Of a stretch of 64,000 nucleotides of DNA, positions 8,685 through 17,083 are shown piece after piece. A program made the position numbers and the translations under genes. Each line of letters starts with the position of its first letter. Positions within the stretch are counted from its first letter, which is position 1. The notes below the pieces were generated by a model. The model did not search any database. It was not told where the DNA came from and saw only the letters and a list, made by a program, of their open reading frames with translations. This stretch comes from Roseibium sediminicola. GTDB taxonomy: Bacteria > Pseudomonadota > Alphaproteobacteria > Rhizobiales > Stappiaceae. The stretch lies in assembly GCF_023156505.1 (NCBI RefSeq), contig NZ_JALNMJ010000001.1:558001-622000 (forward strand), given 5' to 3'.

Positions 8685-10874
8685 TTGGGCGTGTGGGTTG
8701 TGAAGGCAAAGTTTAGACAGGGCCCGATTTTGAAGATTGACGTCATCGGCTTCGCGGATGTCTTGAGCCGCATTCCCATGCTCAACGCCCTGCAAAGGGG
8801 GCTGGCACTTACACTGCCGTTGATCATGGTAGGTGCCTTGGCGCTTCTCTTCCAGCATCCGCCCTTTCCCGAACTGAAGCCTTTCTTCGCAATCCTGTTC
8901 GGTCCGCAGTTTGACACGGTCCTGTCGATCCTTGTGTCCTCGACCTTCGGCATCGCCGCGCTGCTGGCCATGTGCGGCTACGCTTATGTCTATTCAAATC
9001 TGAGAAACACCCGCGAAAGCACTCCGATTGCCAGCCCGGTTCTGGTGGTCATGGTCACGGTCACGTGTTTCTTCGTGCTGGTCGCGCCGACGGAGCAGGC
9101 GACGCTCCAGGCCGCGATCTCTCTCAGCTTCGGATTGCCGGTCGCGCTTCTCGTGGCCATCGGCTCGACGGAAGTGTTTCTGCGTCTGGCAAGGATGCAG
9201 GTGTTGCGGATCAAGTCGAAGTCGATCGGCCAGGAAGGCATGATCGGCGACGTCTTCACCATCATGCCGGCCGCCGGTCTGACCATAATCCTGTTCGCCA
9301 TCCTCAAGGCCGTGCTGTTGAGCCTGGGCTCAACCGATGTCGTAGCCGATCTCAACGGTACCTTGGCGAAGACCCTGACATCCGGTGCAGACACGCTCGG
9401 CTTCGGTCTGACCTATATTATCGTTTCGCAGGTGTTCTGGCTGTTCGGCATTCATGGCCCCAATGTTCTGCAGGCTGTCCAGGATTTGCAAATGGCCCCG
9501 GCCAGCATCGCCAACAACATCGCCGTCATCGACGGGAAGCCACCGGAATTCATTTTTACGTCTCAGTTTTTCGATCTTCTGCATATGGGAGGATCGGGTG
9601 CGACGCTCGGACTGATCATCGCCATGCTGCTGGTCAGCCGGTCCCCAAGCACACGCAACTTCGCCCTTCTGGCCGCCTTGCCGGCGCTCTGCAATGTCAA
9701 CGAGCCGCTGCTTTACGGCTTGCCGATCGTTCTCAACCCGATATTCGCGCTGCCGTTCCTGCTGGTGCCGGTTGTGAACACGATTGTGATGTATCTTGCC
9801 ATGAGCACCGACTTCATGCCTCTGACTGGTCATCAGGTGGCCTGGACAACGCCCGCGATCATCAACGGCTATGCGGTGACCGGTTCGGTGAACGGCGCGC
9901 TTGTCCAGGCCCTCTGCCTTTTGATCAGCGTTGTCGTCTATGCGCCCTTCGTTCGCTTGTCGGAGCGCGTTGCGGCGCTGAAAGGGCAGGCGGCCCTGCA
10001 AAGCCTGCTGGTTATTACCGAGCAGGGCGATAACAGGTCGGCTGGAAAGCGGTTGTTGTCACGGACTGGCGACCTCGGGCGCCTGGCGTTGAGCCTTGCG
10101 GGCGATCTGGAAATCGCCGTTAAACGGCGCGGACACCTGTTTCTGGAGTATCAGCCGCAGATCTGCCTGCGCAGCGGCCGGGCCTTCGGGGCCGAGGCCC
10201 TGCTGCGCTGGGATCATCCGGTTCACGGGCGGATCCCGCCGCCGGTGATCATCCAACTCGCCGAGGACCTTGGCATCATGCCGGAACTCGGAGATTTCGT
10301 GCTGGATCTGGCCTGCGCGCAGCGCAAGGACTGGCAGGGCAGCGTACCGGACGACTTCATGATCGCGGTCAATGTCGCTCCGGCCCAGATTTTGAGCGGC
10401 ACTTTGGACCAAAGGGTGTTCGCACGTCTGGACGCCCATTTTCTGCCGACCCATGTTCTGATGCTGGAAATCACCGAATCCACCATGCTGATTCCCGATG
10501 ACGCCGCTCTGGCATCGCTGGAGCGTATGCGTGAACACGGTGTCCGCATCGCACTCGACGATTTCGGAATGGGGCACACGTCACTGAGATATCTGCGGGC
10601 TCTCCCGCTCGACGAAGTCAAGATCGACCGCTCACTGACCCAGTCCGATCAGGGCGAGGTCAGCGGACACATCATCAGCTCGATCCTGGACCTCAGCCGC
10701 AGCCTGGATTTCAGCACCGTTGTGGAAGGGGTGGAATCGGAAGACCAGCTCGCGCGCCTGCAACGTCTCGGCTGCACCCGGTTTCAAGGGTATTTCTTCA
10801 GCCGTCCGCAGGCACCGGACCAATGCCTGGCCTTCATTCGCTCCCTGGCCGAGAAGGCCGAACGGGCCGCCTGA
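8685..10874 (+). CDS. PTS EIIC-like membrane domain fused to an EAL phosphodiesterase
   Basis: A 729-residue fusion. Residues ~15-430 form a lactose/cellobiose-type PTS EIIC permease with many membrane helices and the segment VFWLFGIHGPNVLQA. Residues ~480-720 form an EAL domain that hydrolyses cyclic-di-GMP. Catalytic residues are intact: EALLRW (about 503), NVAP, EITES, LDDFGMGHTS, VKIDRS, VVEGVE and QGYFFSRPQ. No EIIB or EIIA domain is present. Such a protein would sense, or possibly move, a sugar and lower c-di-GMP. The start is unclear: TTG 8685, GTG 8691 and GTG 8700 are all in frame without a strong ribosome site. Confidence 0.9.
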   Translation: MGVWVVKAKFRQGPILKIDVIGFADVLSRIPMLNALQRGLALTLPLIMVGALALLFQHPPFPELKPFFAILFGPQFDTVLSILVSSTFGIAALLAMCGYAYVYSNLRNTRESTPIASPVLVVMVTVTCFFVLVAPTEQATLQAAISLSFGLPVALLVAIGSTEVFLRLARMQVLRIKSKSIGQEGMIGDVFTIMPAAGLTIILFAILKAVLLSLGSTDVVADLNGTLAKTLTSGADTLGFGLTYIIVSQVFWLFGIHGPNVLQAVQDLQMAPASIANNIAVIDGKPPEFIFTSQFFDLLHMGGSGATLGLIIAMLLVSRSPSTRNFALLAALPALCNVNEPLLYGLPIVLNPIFALPFLLVPVVNTIVMYLAMSTDFMPLTGHQVAWTTPAIINGYAVTGSVNGALVQALCLLISVVVYAPFVRLSERVAALKGQAALQSLLVITEQGDNRSAGKRLLSRTGDLGRLALSLAGDLEIAVKRRGHLFLEYQPQICLRSGRAFGAEALLRWDHPVHGRIPPPVIIQLAEDLGIMPELGDFVLDLACAQRKDWQGSVPDDFMIAVNVAPAQILSGTLDQRVFARLDAHFLPTHVLMLEITESTMLIPDDAALASLERMREHGVRIALDDFGMGHTSLRYLRALPLDEVKIDRSLTQSDQGEVSGHIISSILDLSRSLDFSTVVEGVESEDQLARLQRLGCTRFQGYFFSRPQAPDQCLAFIRSLAEKAERAA

Positions 10875-10880
10875 AGTCGC

Positions 10881-12164
10881 TTATTCCGGAGCAATGCCGC
10901 ACCAGCCGGCCGTAAACAGGGCGATGGTCTTGGTAACCCGCTTCAGGGACGGCAGGCTCACGCATTCGTCGATGCCGTGTATGTTTTTCGACAAAGGACC
11001 ATAGGTGAGGGACGGGATGCCGCAATGGTTCATATAGAGCGCGGCGTCAAGGTAGCAGGCCATGATGGAGCGCTGAAGGCTTGTTCCGGCGACCGCACCA
11101 TGCGCGGCTGCCAGCAGCTTCTCGGCGTCCGTTCCTTCGGCGAGCCGGTAACCGGCCTGGCAGGTGCCGGTCCATTCCAGGCGCGGGTTTGCCTTTTCAA
11201 GGCGCGGATCCAGGGATCCGAGTCCGTTCAGGGCCTGTTCGAACGCTGCCATGCGGTCCTCGGGCCGGTCGCCGGGATAAAAGCCGATCCGGCCCTCGAA
11301 AGTGCATTCGAAGGGGATCGACGACTGCCACTCCCCGCCCGAGATCGTGCCGATATTCATACTGGCGGGATTGGACAGCTTGTCGAAGCCTGCGTGATCG
11401 AGCCTCTCGGCGTTCCAGCGCGCCTCAAGACCCCGTAGCTCCTTGATCACCAGAAAGGCGGCCTCGATGGCGCTAAGACCGGAGTCCGGTTCGCGCGGAT
11501 GGGCGGGAACGCCCTGGACCGTGATCCGGAACTTGATGACGCCTGAATTGGCATAGGTAAGCTCTTCGTCGGTCGGCTCGGGGATCAGCACCGCATCGGC
11601 GCGCGCACCACGCTGGATGGCTGCTGCCGTGCCGTTGCCGGTCACTTCCTCGTCGATCACCGACTGGACTTCCAGCGGCGCCTGCAGCCGGAACCCGGCC
11701 GCTTCGATGGCATCGACCGCAAAGAGATTGGCAGTGAGGCCTGCCTTCATGTCGCCGGCGCCACGGCCATAGAGCCAGTCGCCGACGCGTGTGGCGGAGA
11801 AGGGCGGGTGGGTCCAGAAGTCCGGATTCGCGGTCGGCACCACATCCACATGGGCGTTCAGGATCAGCGAGCGGCCGGAGGAGGTCGCAGGCGTTTTCCG
11901 GCCCGCGACATTGAAGGTATCGGCATAATCGATTGTTGCCGGCGAATAGGCCGGGTGATCCTTCAGCACGGCCACATCAAGCGGATAGGTCTCCACGTCA
12001 TACCCGCGTCCCTTCAGAGCCTTTTCGACAATCCCCTGCACACCGGCTTCCTCGCCGCGCAGCGACGGCGCTCGGACGATGTCCTGCAGAAAGTCGACCT
12101 GGTCCTCGAATTGAGCGTCGACGGCGGCGGTAATGGCGGCAATGGCGTCTTGAGACAGGGGCAT
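10881..12164 (-). CDS. M20-family deacylase (ArgE/DapE type)
   Basis: A 427-residue zinc-dependent amidohydrolase of the ArgE/DapE/peptidase M20 family. Metal and catalytic motifs visible: LILNAHVDVVP (His and Asp), GRGAGDMKAGL (bridging Asp), VIDEEVTGNG (catalytic Glu-Glu), and a C-terminal MNHCGIPSLTYGP His. It likely hydrolyses an N-acyl or N-carbamoyl amino compound. It follows urtE on the same strand after 226 bases that hold a REP-like hairpin, so it may be read from the urt promoter at a lower level. A role linked to urea or N-carbamoyl compounds is only a guess. It ends 6 bases from the convergent EIIC-EAL gene. Confidence 0.85.
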   Translation of the reverse strand: MPLSQDAIAAITAAVDAQFEDQVDFLQDIVRAPSLRGEEAGVQGIVEKALKGRGYDVETYPLDVAVLKDHPAYSPATIDYADTFNVAGRKTPATSSGRSLILNAHVDVVPTANPDFWTHPPFSATRVGDWLYGRGAGDMKAGLTANLFAVDAIEAAGFRLQAPLEVQSVIDEEVTGNGTAAAIQRGARADAVLIPEPTDEELTYANSGVIKFRITVQGVPAHPREPDSGLSAIEAAFLVIKELRGLEARWNAERLDHAGFDKLSNPASMNIGTISGGEWQSSIPFECTFEGRIGFYPGDRPEDRMAAFEQALNGLGSLDPRLEKANPRLEWTGTCQAGYRLAEGTDAEKLLAAAHGAVAGTSLQRSIMACYLDAALYMNHCGIPSLTYGPLSKNIHGIDECVSLPSLKRVTKTIALFTAGWCGIAPE

Positions 12165-12260
12165 GGGAATCCGGCGTGATCGAAAAGAGGCGGGTGATTT
12201 GCTCGCACCCTATCAATCACGCATCGCACGTCAAATCGCGGACGAGGCCAAACAGGACTG

Positions 12261-12367
12261 CGTCATCCTGAGGAGGACCGCAAGGTCCGAATCGAAGGAT
12301 CGGCCACTTGCTCCGGAGCGTGTGGCCCATCCTTCGAGACGGCGCTTGGCGCCTCCTCAGGATGACG
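12261..12367. repeat. REP-like inverted pair (TCATCCTGAGGAG family)
   Basis: Arm 1 (12261-12306) starts CGTCATCCTGAGGAGG and ends TCGAAGGATCGGCCAC. Arm 2 (12322-12367) starts GTGGCCCATCCTTCGA and ends CTCCTCAGGATGACG. The arms are inverted copies around a 15-base loop. A second pair of the same family lies at 37601-37782. It sits between urtE and the M20 gene. Confidence 0.85.
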
Positions 12368-12390
12368 CTGAAGTTTGCTTGATCTCCTGA

Positions 12391-13086
12391 TCAAACCGTC
12401 AGAAAGCGCCGGACCTCCGTTTCCGACAGATCCGCGCCACTGCCGGAGAGCACGATCTCGCCGCGGTCCATCACCGCATAGCCGTCGGCCAGGTCACGGG
12501 CGAATTCGAAATATTGTTCCACCAGAACGATCGCCATGGTGCCCTGGTCGCGCAGCCACGAGATCGCGCGGCCGATATCCTTGATGATCGACGGCTGGAT
12601 GCCCTCGGTCGGTTCGTCCAGGACCAGGAGCTTCGGCCGGGTGACCAGTGCCCGGGCGATTGCTAGCTGCTGCTGCTGGCCGCCGGAAAGGTCGCCGCCG
12701 CGCCGTGACAGCATGTCCTTCAGGACTGGAAAGAGCTCGAAGATCGTCTCCGGGATGAACCGCTCCTTGCGCGGGATCGGCGCGTAGCCGGTTTCCAGGT
12801 TCTCCTTGACGCTCAGCAGCGGAAAGACCTCGCGACCCTGGGGCACGATGGCGATCCCCTTCTTGGCCCTTGCATGGGCAGGCAGCGCCGAGATGTCCTC
12901 GCCGTCCCAGAGGATCTTGCCGGCGCTGATGCCATGCTGGCCCGAGACGGCCCGGAGCGTCGAGGTCTTGCCGACGCCGTTACGGCCCATCAGGCAGGTC
13001 ACCTTGCCGGTCTCGGCGGTGAGCGACACCTTCTTCAGCGCCTGCGCCGCGCCGTAATGGAGATCGATATTGTCGACTTGCAGCAT
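12391..13086 (-). CDS. urtE: Urea ABC transporter ATP-binding protein UrtE
   Basis: A 231-residue ABC ATPase of the branched-chain amino acid/urea class (LivF-like). Walker A is MGRNGVGKTS (about residues 33-42), the signature is LSGGQQQQLAIARAL, and Walker B is LLVLDEPTEGIQP. The phrase DEPTEGIQPSII is typical of UrtE. It pairs with UrtD to power urea uptake. It is the last of the five urt genes, 107 bases after urtD, with a perfect hairpin (13131-13168) in that gap, which may tune its expression. Confidence 0.93.
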   Translation of the reverse strand: MLQVDNIDLHYGAAQALKKVSLTAETGKVTCLMGRNGVGKTSTLRAVSGQHGISAGKILWDGEDISALPAHARAKKGIAIVPQGREVFPLLSVKENLETGYAPIPRKERFIPETIFELFPVLKDMLSRRGGDLSGGQQQQLAIARALVTRPKLLVLDEPTEGIQPSIIKDIGRAISWLRDQGTMAIVLVEQYFEFARDLADGYAVMDRGEIVLSGSGADLSETEVRRFLTV

Positions 13087-13130
13087 GACTTCAGACCTTA
13101 AAGGTGGCGAACGTGCCTGGTTTCTCGTCT

Positions 13131-13168
13131 GTCATCCCGGTCTTGGCATTCAGCCAAACCGGGATGAC
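13131..13168. repeat. Perfect hairpin between urtD and urtE (GTCATCCCGG family)
   Basis: GTCATCCCGGT at the left pairs exactly with ACCGGGATGAC at the right, with an inner TTGGC/GCCAA pairing. This gives a stem of about 16 base pairs with a short loop inside the urt transcript. No T-run follows, so it looks more like an RNA stabiliser or REP copy than a terminator. The same end sequences recur at 45757-45889. Confidence 0.85.
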
Positions 13169-13193
13169 AATGGTTAGGGATCACCATGGTCAC

Positions 13194-13940
13194 TCACCGC
13201 CCCAGATAAACTTCAACGACCCGCTCATCGGCTGAGACGTGGTCGAGCGAACCTTCGGCCAGGACTGAGCCTTCGTGGAGGACCGTGACCTTGACACCCA
13301 GGGAACGCACAAACACCATGTCGTGCTCGACCACGACGACCGAGTGATCATTGGCAATATCTTTCAAGAGTTCTGCGGTTTCAGCCGTTTCCGCGTCGGT
13401 CATGCCGGCGGCGGGTTCATCGACCAGAAGCAGTTTCGGATCCTGGGCGAGTAGCATGCCGATCTCCAGCCACTGTTTCTGGCCGTGGCTGAGATTGGCC
13501 GCCAGTTCGCCGCGCTTCGGCCCCAGCCGGATCAGGTCGAGCAGATAGTCGAGGCGTTTCTTCTCGCTCTGCGCGATCACGTGAAAGAGCGTCGCGAACG
13601 GTCCGCGCGGGGCCTTCAGGGCGAGTTCCAGATTGTCTAGAACCGTGTGGCTTTCAAAGACGGTCGGCTTCTGGAACTTGCGGCCGATGCCGAGTTCGGC
13701 AATCGAGGCCTCGTCTTCGCCGGTCAGGTCGACGGTGCCGTTGAAATAGACCTCGCCCGAATCGGGACGGGTCTTGCCGGTGATCACATCCATCATCGTG
13801 GTCTTGCCGGCGCCGTTTGGGCCGATGATGGCACGCATCTCGCCGGGGGCAATCGTCAGCGACAGCTCGTTCAGCGCCTTGAAGCCATCAAAGGAGACCG
13901 ACACGCCGTCGAGGTAAAGCAGGCTGTTGGATCTGGCCAT
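13194..13940 (-). CDS. urtD: Urea ABC transporter ATP-binding protein UrtD
   Basis: A 248-residue ABC ATPase (LivG-like). Walker A is IGPNGAGKTTMMDVI; the signature is the unusual LSHGQKQWLEIGMLL, where LSHGQ is characteristic of UrtD; Walker B is LLLVDEPAAGMTD. The ATG at 13940 (MARSNSLLYLDG) is chosen because the upstream in-frame extension is arginine-rich and lies inside urtC. It starts 4 bases after the urtC stop. It works with UrtE to energise the UrtB/UrtC channel. Confidence 0.94.
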   Translation of the reverse strand: MARSNSLLYLDGVSVSFDGFKALNELSLTIAPGEMRAIIGPNGAGKTTMMDVITGKTRPDSGEVYFNGTVDLTGEDEASIAELGIGRKFQKPTVFESHTVLDNLELALKAPRGPFATLFHVIAQSEKKRLDYLLDLIRLGPKRGELAANLSHGQKQWLEIGMLLAQDPKLLLVDEPAAGMTDAETAETAELLKDIANDHSVVVVEHDMVFVRSLGVKVTVLHEGSVLAEGSLDHVSADERVVEVYLGR

Positions 13941-13944
13941 CTGA

Positions 13945-15180
13945 TCACTCCGCGGGCTGGGCTTCGGCATCGGCCGGAAGGCGCGAAGCGGCTGGTTTCG
14001 GGTGGATCTTCGCCGGTGCGCTCGGAGACTGCGGCGGTGCGGGCGGTTCATCGGACCCGGCTTCATAATCGGCCGACACCTTGCGTTGGCGCAGCGCGCT
14101 CCAGCCCTGGGAGAGCGTTCCGACAATGCCTTTCGGCAGGAACAGGGTGACGACGACGAACAGGCCGCCGAGGGCGAACAGCCAGATGTCGGGCAGGGCG
14201 GCGGTGAACCAGGTCTTGGCGAAGTTTACCAGAACGGCTCCGAGGACGGCGCCGACCAGCGTGCCGCGGCCGCCGACCGCCACCCAGATCACCACCTCGA
14301 TGGAATTGGCCGGGGCGAATTCACCCGGATTGATGATGCCGACCTGGGGCACGTAGAGCGCACCGGCGATGCCGGCCATCATCGCCGACAGTGTCCAGAC
14401 GAACAGCTTGTAATGCTCCACCCGGTAGCCGAGGAAGCGCGTCCTGCTCTCCGCGTCGCGCACCGCCACCAGCACCTTGCCGAGTTTCGACCGCGTGATC
14501 GCCCGGCAGAGGAGAAAACACAGGACCAGCGCCAGGCCCGAGGCTGCAAACAGGCCGGCGCGGGTCGTGTCGGCTTGAATGTCAAAGCCGAGAATGTCCT
14601 TGAAATCCGTCAGGCCGTTATTGCCGCCAAAGCCCATGTCATTGCGGAAGAAGGCAAGCAGCAGGGCGTAGGTCAGTGCCTGGGTAATGATCGACAGATA
14701 GACCCCGGTGACGCGCGAGCGGAAGGCGAACCAGCCGAAGACGAAGGCGAGCAGACCAGGGACCAGCACCACCATCAGCGCGGCGAACCAGAACATGTCG
14801 AAGCCGTACCAGTACCAGGGCAGCTCCTTCCAGTTCAGGAACACCATGAAATCCGGCAGGATCGGGTCGCCATAAACCCCGCGCGTGCCGATCTGGCGCA
14901 TCAGATACATGCCCATGGCATAACCGCCCAGGGCGAAGAAAGCGGCGTGACCCAACGAGAGAATGCCGCAATAGCCCCAGACCAGGTCCACGGCGAGTGC
15001 CAGCAGCGCATAGGTGAGATACTTGCCCATCAGCGTGACCGCGTAGGTCGGCACATGGAAGGGGGACCCTTCCGGGACCAGCAGATTGCCGGCGGGCACA
15101 AGGATGATCACGGCCGCCATCAAGGCGAGGAAGATCCCCGCGCGGGTGTCCATGGCGCGGAAAAGGAAGGAGGACATCAT
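13945..15180 (-). CDS. urtC: Urea ABC transporter permease UrtC
   Basis: A 411-residue LivM-type membrane permease with about ten helices, including GILSLGHAAFFALGGYAMGMYLM, a conserved permease segment, and VAVGGRGTLVGAVLGAVLVN near the end. The C-terminal ~40 residues are a proline- and alanine-rich tail likely in the cytoplasm. The start overlaps the urtB stop by 4 bases (ATGA), giving the ATG at 15180 rather than the longer frame. With UrtB it forms the urea translocation path. Confidence 0.94.
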   Translation of the reverse strand: MMSSFLFRAMDTRAGIFLALMAAVIILVPAGNLLVPEGSPFHVPTYAVTLMGKYLTYALLALAVDLVWGYCGILSLGHAAFFALGGYAMGMYLMRQIGTRGVYGDPILPDFMVFLNWKELPWYWYGFDMFWFAALMVVLVPGLLAFVFGWFAFRSRVTGVYLSIITQALTYALLLAFFRNDMGFGGNNGLTDFKDILGFDIQADTTRAGLFAASGLALVLCFLLCRAITRSKLGKVLVAVRDAESRTRFLGYRVEHYKLFVWTLSAMMAGIAGALYVPQVGIINPGEFAPANSIEVVIWVAVGGRGTLVGAVLGAVLVNFAKTWFTAALPDIWLFALGGLFVVVTLFLPKGIVGTLSQGWSALRQRKVSADYEAGSDEPPAPPQSPSAPAKIHPKPAASRLPADAEAQPAE

Positions 15181-16799
15181 GCTTCGACTGCCCGGCCCTT
15201 GAGGGCGAACAGGCCTCTTGGACGCTTCTGGATAAAGAGAATGATGAAGACGAGCACGAAGATCTTGCCGAGCACGGCGCCGGCATAGGGCTCGAGGAAC
15301 TTGTTGACCACGCCGAGCGTCATCGCGCCGACCAGCGTGCCCCACAAGTTACCGACCCCGCCGAAGACCACGACCATGAAACTGTCGATGATGTAGCCCT
15401 GACCGAGGTTCGGCGAGACGTTGTCGATCTGGCTGAGCGCAACTCCGGCAATGCCGGCAATGCCGGAGCCGAGGCCGAAGGTGAGGGCATCGACCCAGGG
15501 GGTGCGGATGCCCATGGAGGCGGCCATGCGCCGGTTCTGGGTAACGGCCCGCGTATAGAGACCGAAGGGGGTCTTTTTCAGCACCAGCATCAGTCCGGTA
15601 AAGACCAGCATGGCAAAGACAATGATCCACATGCGATTATAGGTGATGGTCATCTGGCCAATCTCGAAGGCGCCCGACATCCAGTCCGGATTGCCGACTT
15701 CCCGGTTGGTCGGGCCGAACAGAGAGCGCACGGCCTGCTGCAGGACTAGGGAGATGCCCCAGGTGGCGAGCAGCGTTTCAAGCGGGCGGCCGTAGAGCCA
15801 GCGGATCACGCCGCGCTCGATGGCGACCCCGACCGCGCCGGAAACCAGAAACGCCAGCGGCAGGGCGATGAACAGGGAATAGTCAAAGAGGCCCGGTGCG
15901 GAGGTGCGGATCAGTTCCTGGACCACGAAGGTGGTGTAGGCGCCGATCATGACCATCTCGCCATGGGCCATGTTGATGACCCCCATGACCCCGAAGGTGA
16001 TCGCAAGGCCGATGGCGGCCAGGAGCAGCACGGAGCCGAGCGAGAGGCCGTACCAGATGTTCTGTGCCGCATCCCAGGCGGCGATGGATTTCTCGATTTT
16101 TACGATAGCTCTGCCCGCGGCGTCGCGCACCGCGCCCTCAGTCGAGGCTTGCGTTGCAAGCAGCAGCGACAGCGCATCCCGGTTGCCCATGTCGGAAAGG
16201 GTCTGGACCGCGTCCAGTTTCTGCGCCTCGTCCATGCCGGAATTGAGCACCGCGGCGGCCCTGGCCTCTTCCATCACCTTGCGCACGCCAACATCGGTCT
16301 CGGCGGCGAGCGCTGCATCAAGCGCCTCGATGCCGTCCGGGTCCTGGGCCTTGAAAATGGCTTCAGCTGCCTGACGGCGAACTTCGGGATCGGGGGCCCT
16401 CAGCGTCAGCGAACCGAGCGCGGAGCGGATCACCCGGCGCAGCTTGTTGTTGACCTTGATCTTCGAGACTTCGCGCCGGCCTGCTTCGCCAGCCGTTTCC
16501 AGCGTCAGCGGATCGGTCAGCTTGTAACCCTTGCCGTCCTTTTTGGTGATGAACACCAGGCCGTCGGACTTGCGGACATAAAGATCGCCCTCGCCAAGCG
16601 CCTCAAGCGCGGGGGCAACCGCCGGATCGCCCGTGGCTGCCAGCGCTTCAATCTGTTTCTGGGTCTGGTCGTATTTGCCGTCCGCCAGCTCGTTGATCAG
16701 CGGGCGCAGGGTATCCGGATCGGACTGGGCGACCGCCGGGCCAGCGAGAACGCCGGCGATCAGCGCGAAGAGAAGAAGAATTGGTCTTGCCAGGGACAT
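15177..16799 (-). CDS. urtB: Urea ABC transporter permease UrtB with large N-terminal extension
   Basis: A 540-residue protein. Residues 1-22 are a signal peptide (MSLARPILLLFALIAGVLAG...AVAQ). Residues ~23-245 form an alpha-helical, HEAT-like region outside the membrane. Residues ~248-540 form a LivH-type permease (GVMGVINMAHGEMVMIGAY). The extension is a known trait of UrtB proteins and separates them from amino-acid permeases. The ATG at 16799 is chosen for the signal peptide; an in-frame start at 16946 would add a repeat-derived tail. It lies 284 bases from urtA, a gap with repeats and a hairpin. Confidence 0.94.
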   Translation of the reverse strand: MSLARPILLLFALIAGVLAGPAVAQSDPDTLRPLINELADGKYDQTQKQIEALAATGDPAVAPALEALGEGDLYVRKSDGLVFITKKDGKGYKLTDPLTLETAGEAGRREVSKIKVNNKLRRVIRSALGSLTLRAPDPEVRRQAAEAIFKAQDPDGIEALDAALAAETDVGVRKVMEEARAAAVLNSGMDEAQKLDAVQTLSDMGNRDALSLLLATQASTEGAVRDAAGRAIVKIEKSIAAWDAAQNIWYGLSLGSVLLLAAIGLAITFGVMGVINMAHGEMVMIGAYTTFVVQELIRTSAPGLFDYSLFIALPLAFLVSGAVGVAIERGVIRWLYGRPLETLLATWGISLVLQQAVRSLFGPTNREVGNPDWMSGAFEIGQMTITYNRMWIIVFAMLVFTGLMLVLKKTPFGLYTRAVTQNRRMAASMGIRTPWVDALTFGLGSGIAGIAGVALSQIDNVSPNLGQGYIIDSFMVVVFGGVGNLWGTLVGAMTLGVVNKFLEPYAGAVLGKIFVLVFIILFIQKRPRGLFALKGRAVEA

Positions 16800-16858
16800 C
16801 GTGTCCGCCTTGAAGATTGGAGATTTCGGTCGCCTGTCGGCGGTATTTTTGCAGGGAA

Positions 16859-17017
16859 CCCCCACCCCTAACCCCTCCCCACAAGGGGGAAGGGGGATGA
16901 CGCCCCGTTTGCCAAAATGCCGTGCTTCGATTTTCCATCTCACCATGGAAGAAAAGCATCTCGGCGGTTTCGGCGGTGTTCCCCTCCCCCTTGTGGGGAG
17001 GGGTTAGGGGTGGGGGG
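16859..17017. repeat. Inverted pair of GGGGTTAGGGGTGGGG repeats between urtA and urtB
   Basis: Copy 1 (16859-16896) reads CCCCCACCCCTAACCCC and continues CTCCCCACAAGGGGGAAGG. Copy 2 (16981-17017) is its near-exact reverse complement. They are separated by 84 bases. This very G/C-skewed motif is common between genes in alphaproteobacteria. In the urt mRNA the two copies can pair to form a long hairpin. Confidence 0.85.
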
Positions 17018-17034
17018 CTTCTCCGGTAAAGAAC

Positions 17035-17067
17035 CGGGAAAAGGGGACGGGCTAAAGAGCCCGTCCC
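17035..17067 (-). terminator. Stem-loop after urtA, likely partial terminator
   Basis: On the minus strand, GGGACGGGCT pairs exactly with AGCCCGTCCC around a 4-base loop (17044-17067), followed by CCTTTTCCC. The T-run is short (four). It starts 17 bases after the urtA stop, so it probably lowers read-through into urtB and protects the urtA message, giving an excess of binding protein. Confidence 0.7.
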
Positions 17068-17083
17068 AACTCCGTTTCCTCCC

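Noticed and set aside
12378..12395. TTGATC-TCCT-GATCAA as an FNR/Anr-type box
   Set aside because: The spacing does not match TTGAT-N4-ATCAA, and it overlaps the end of urtE rather than a promoter.
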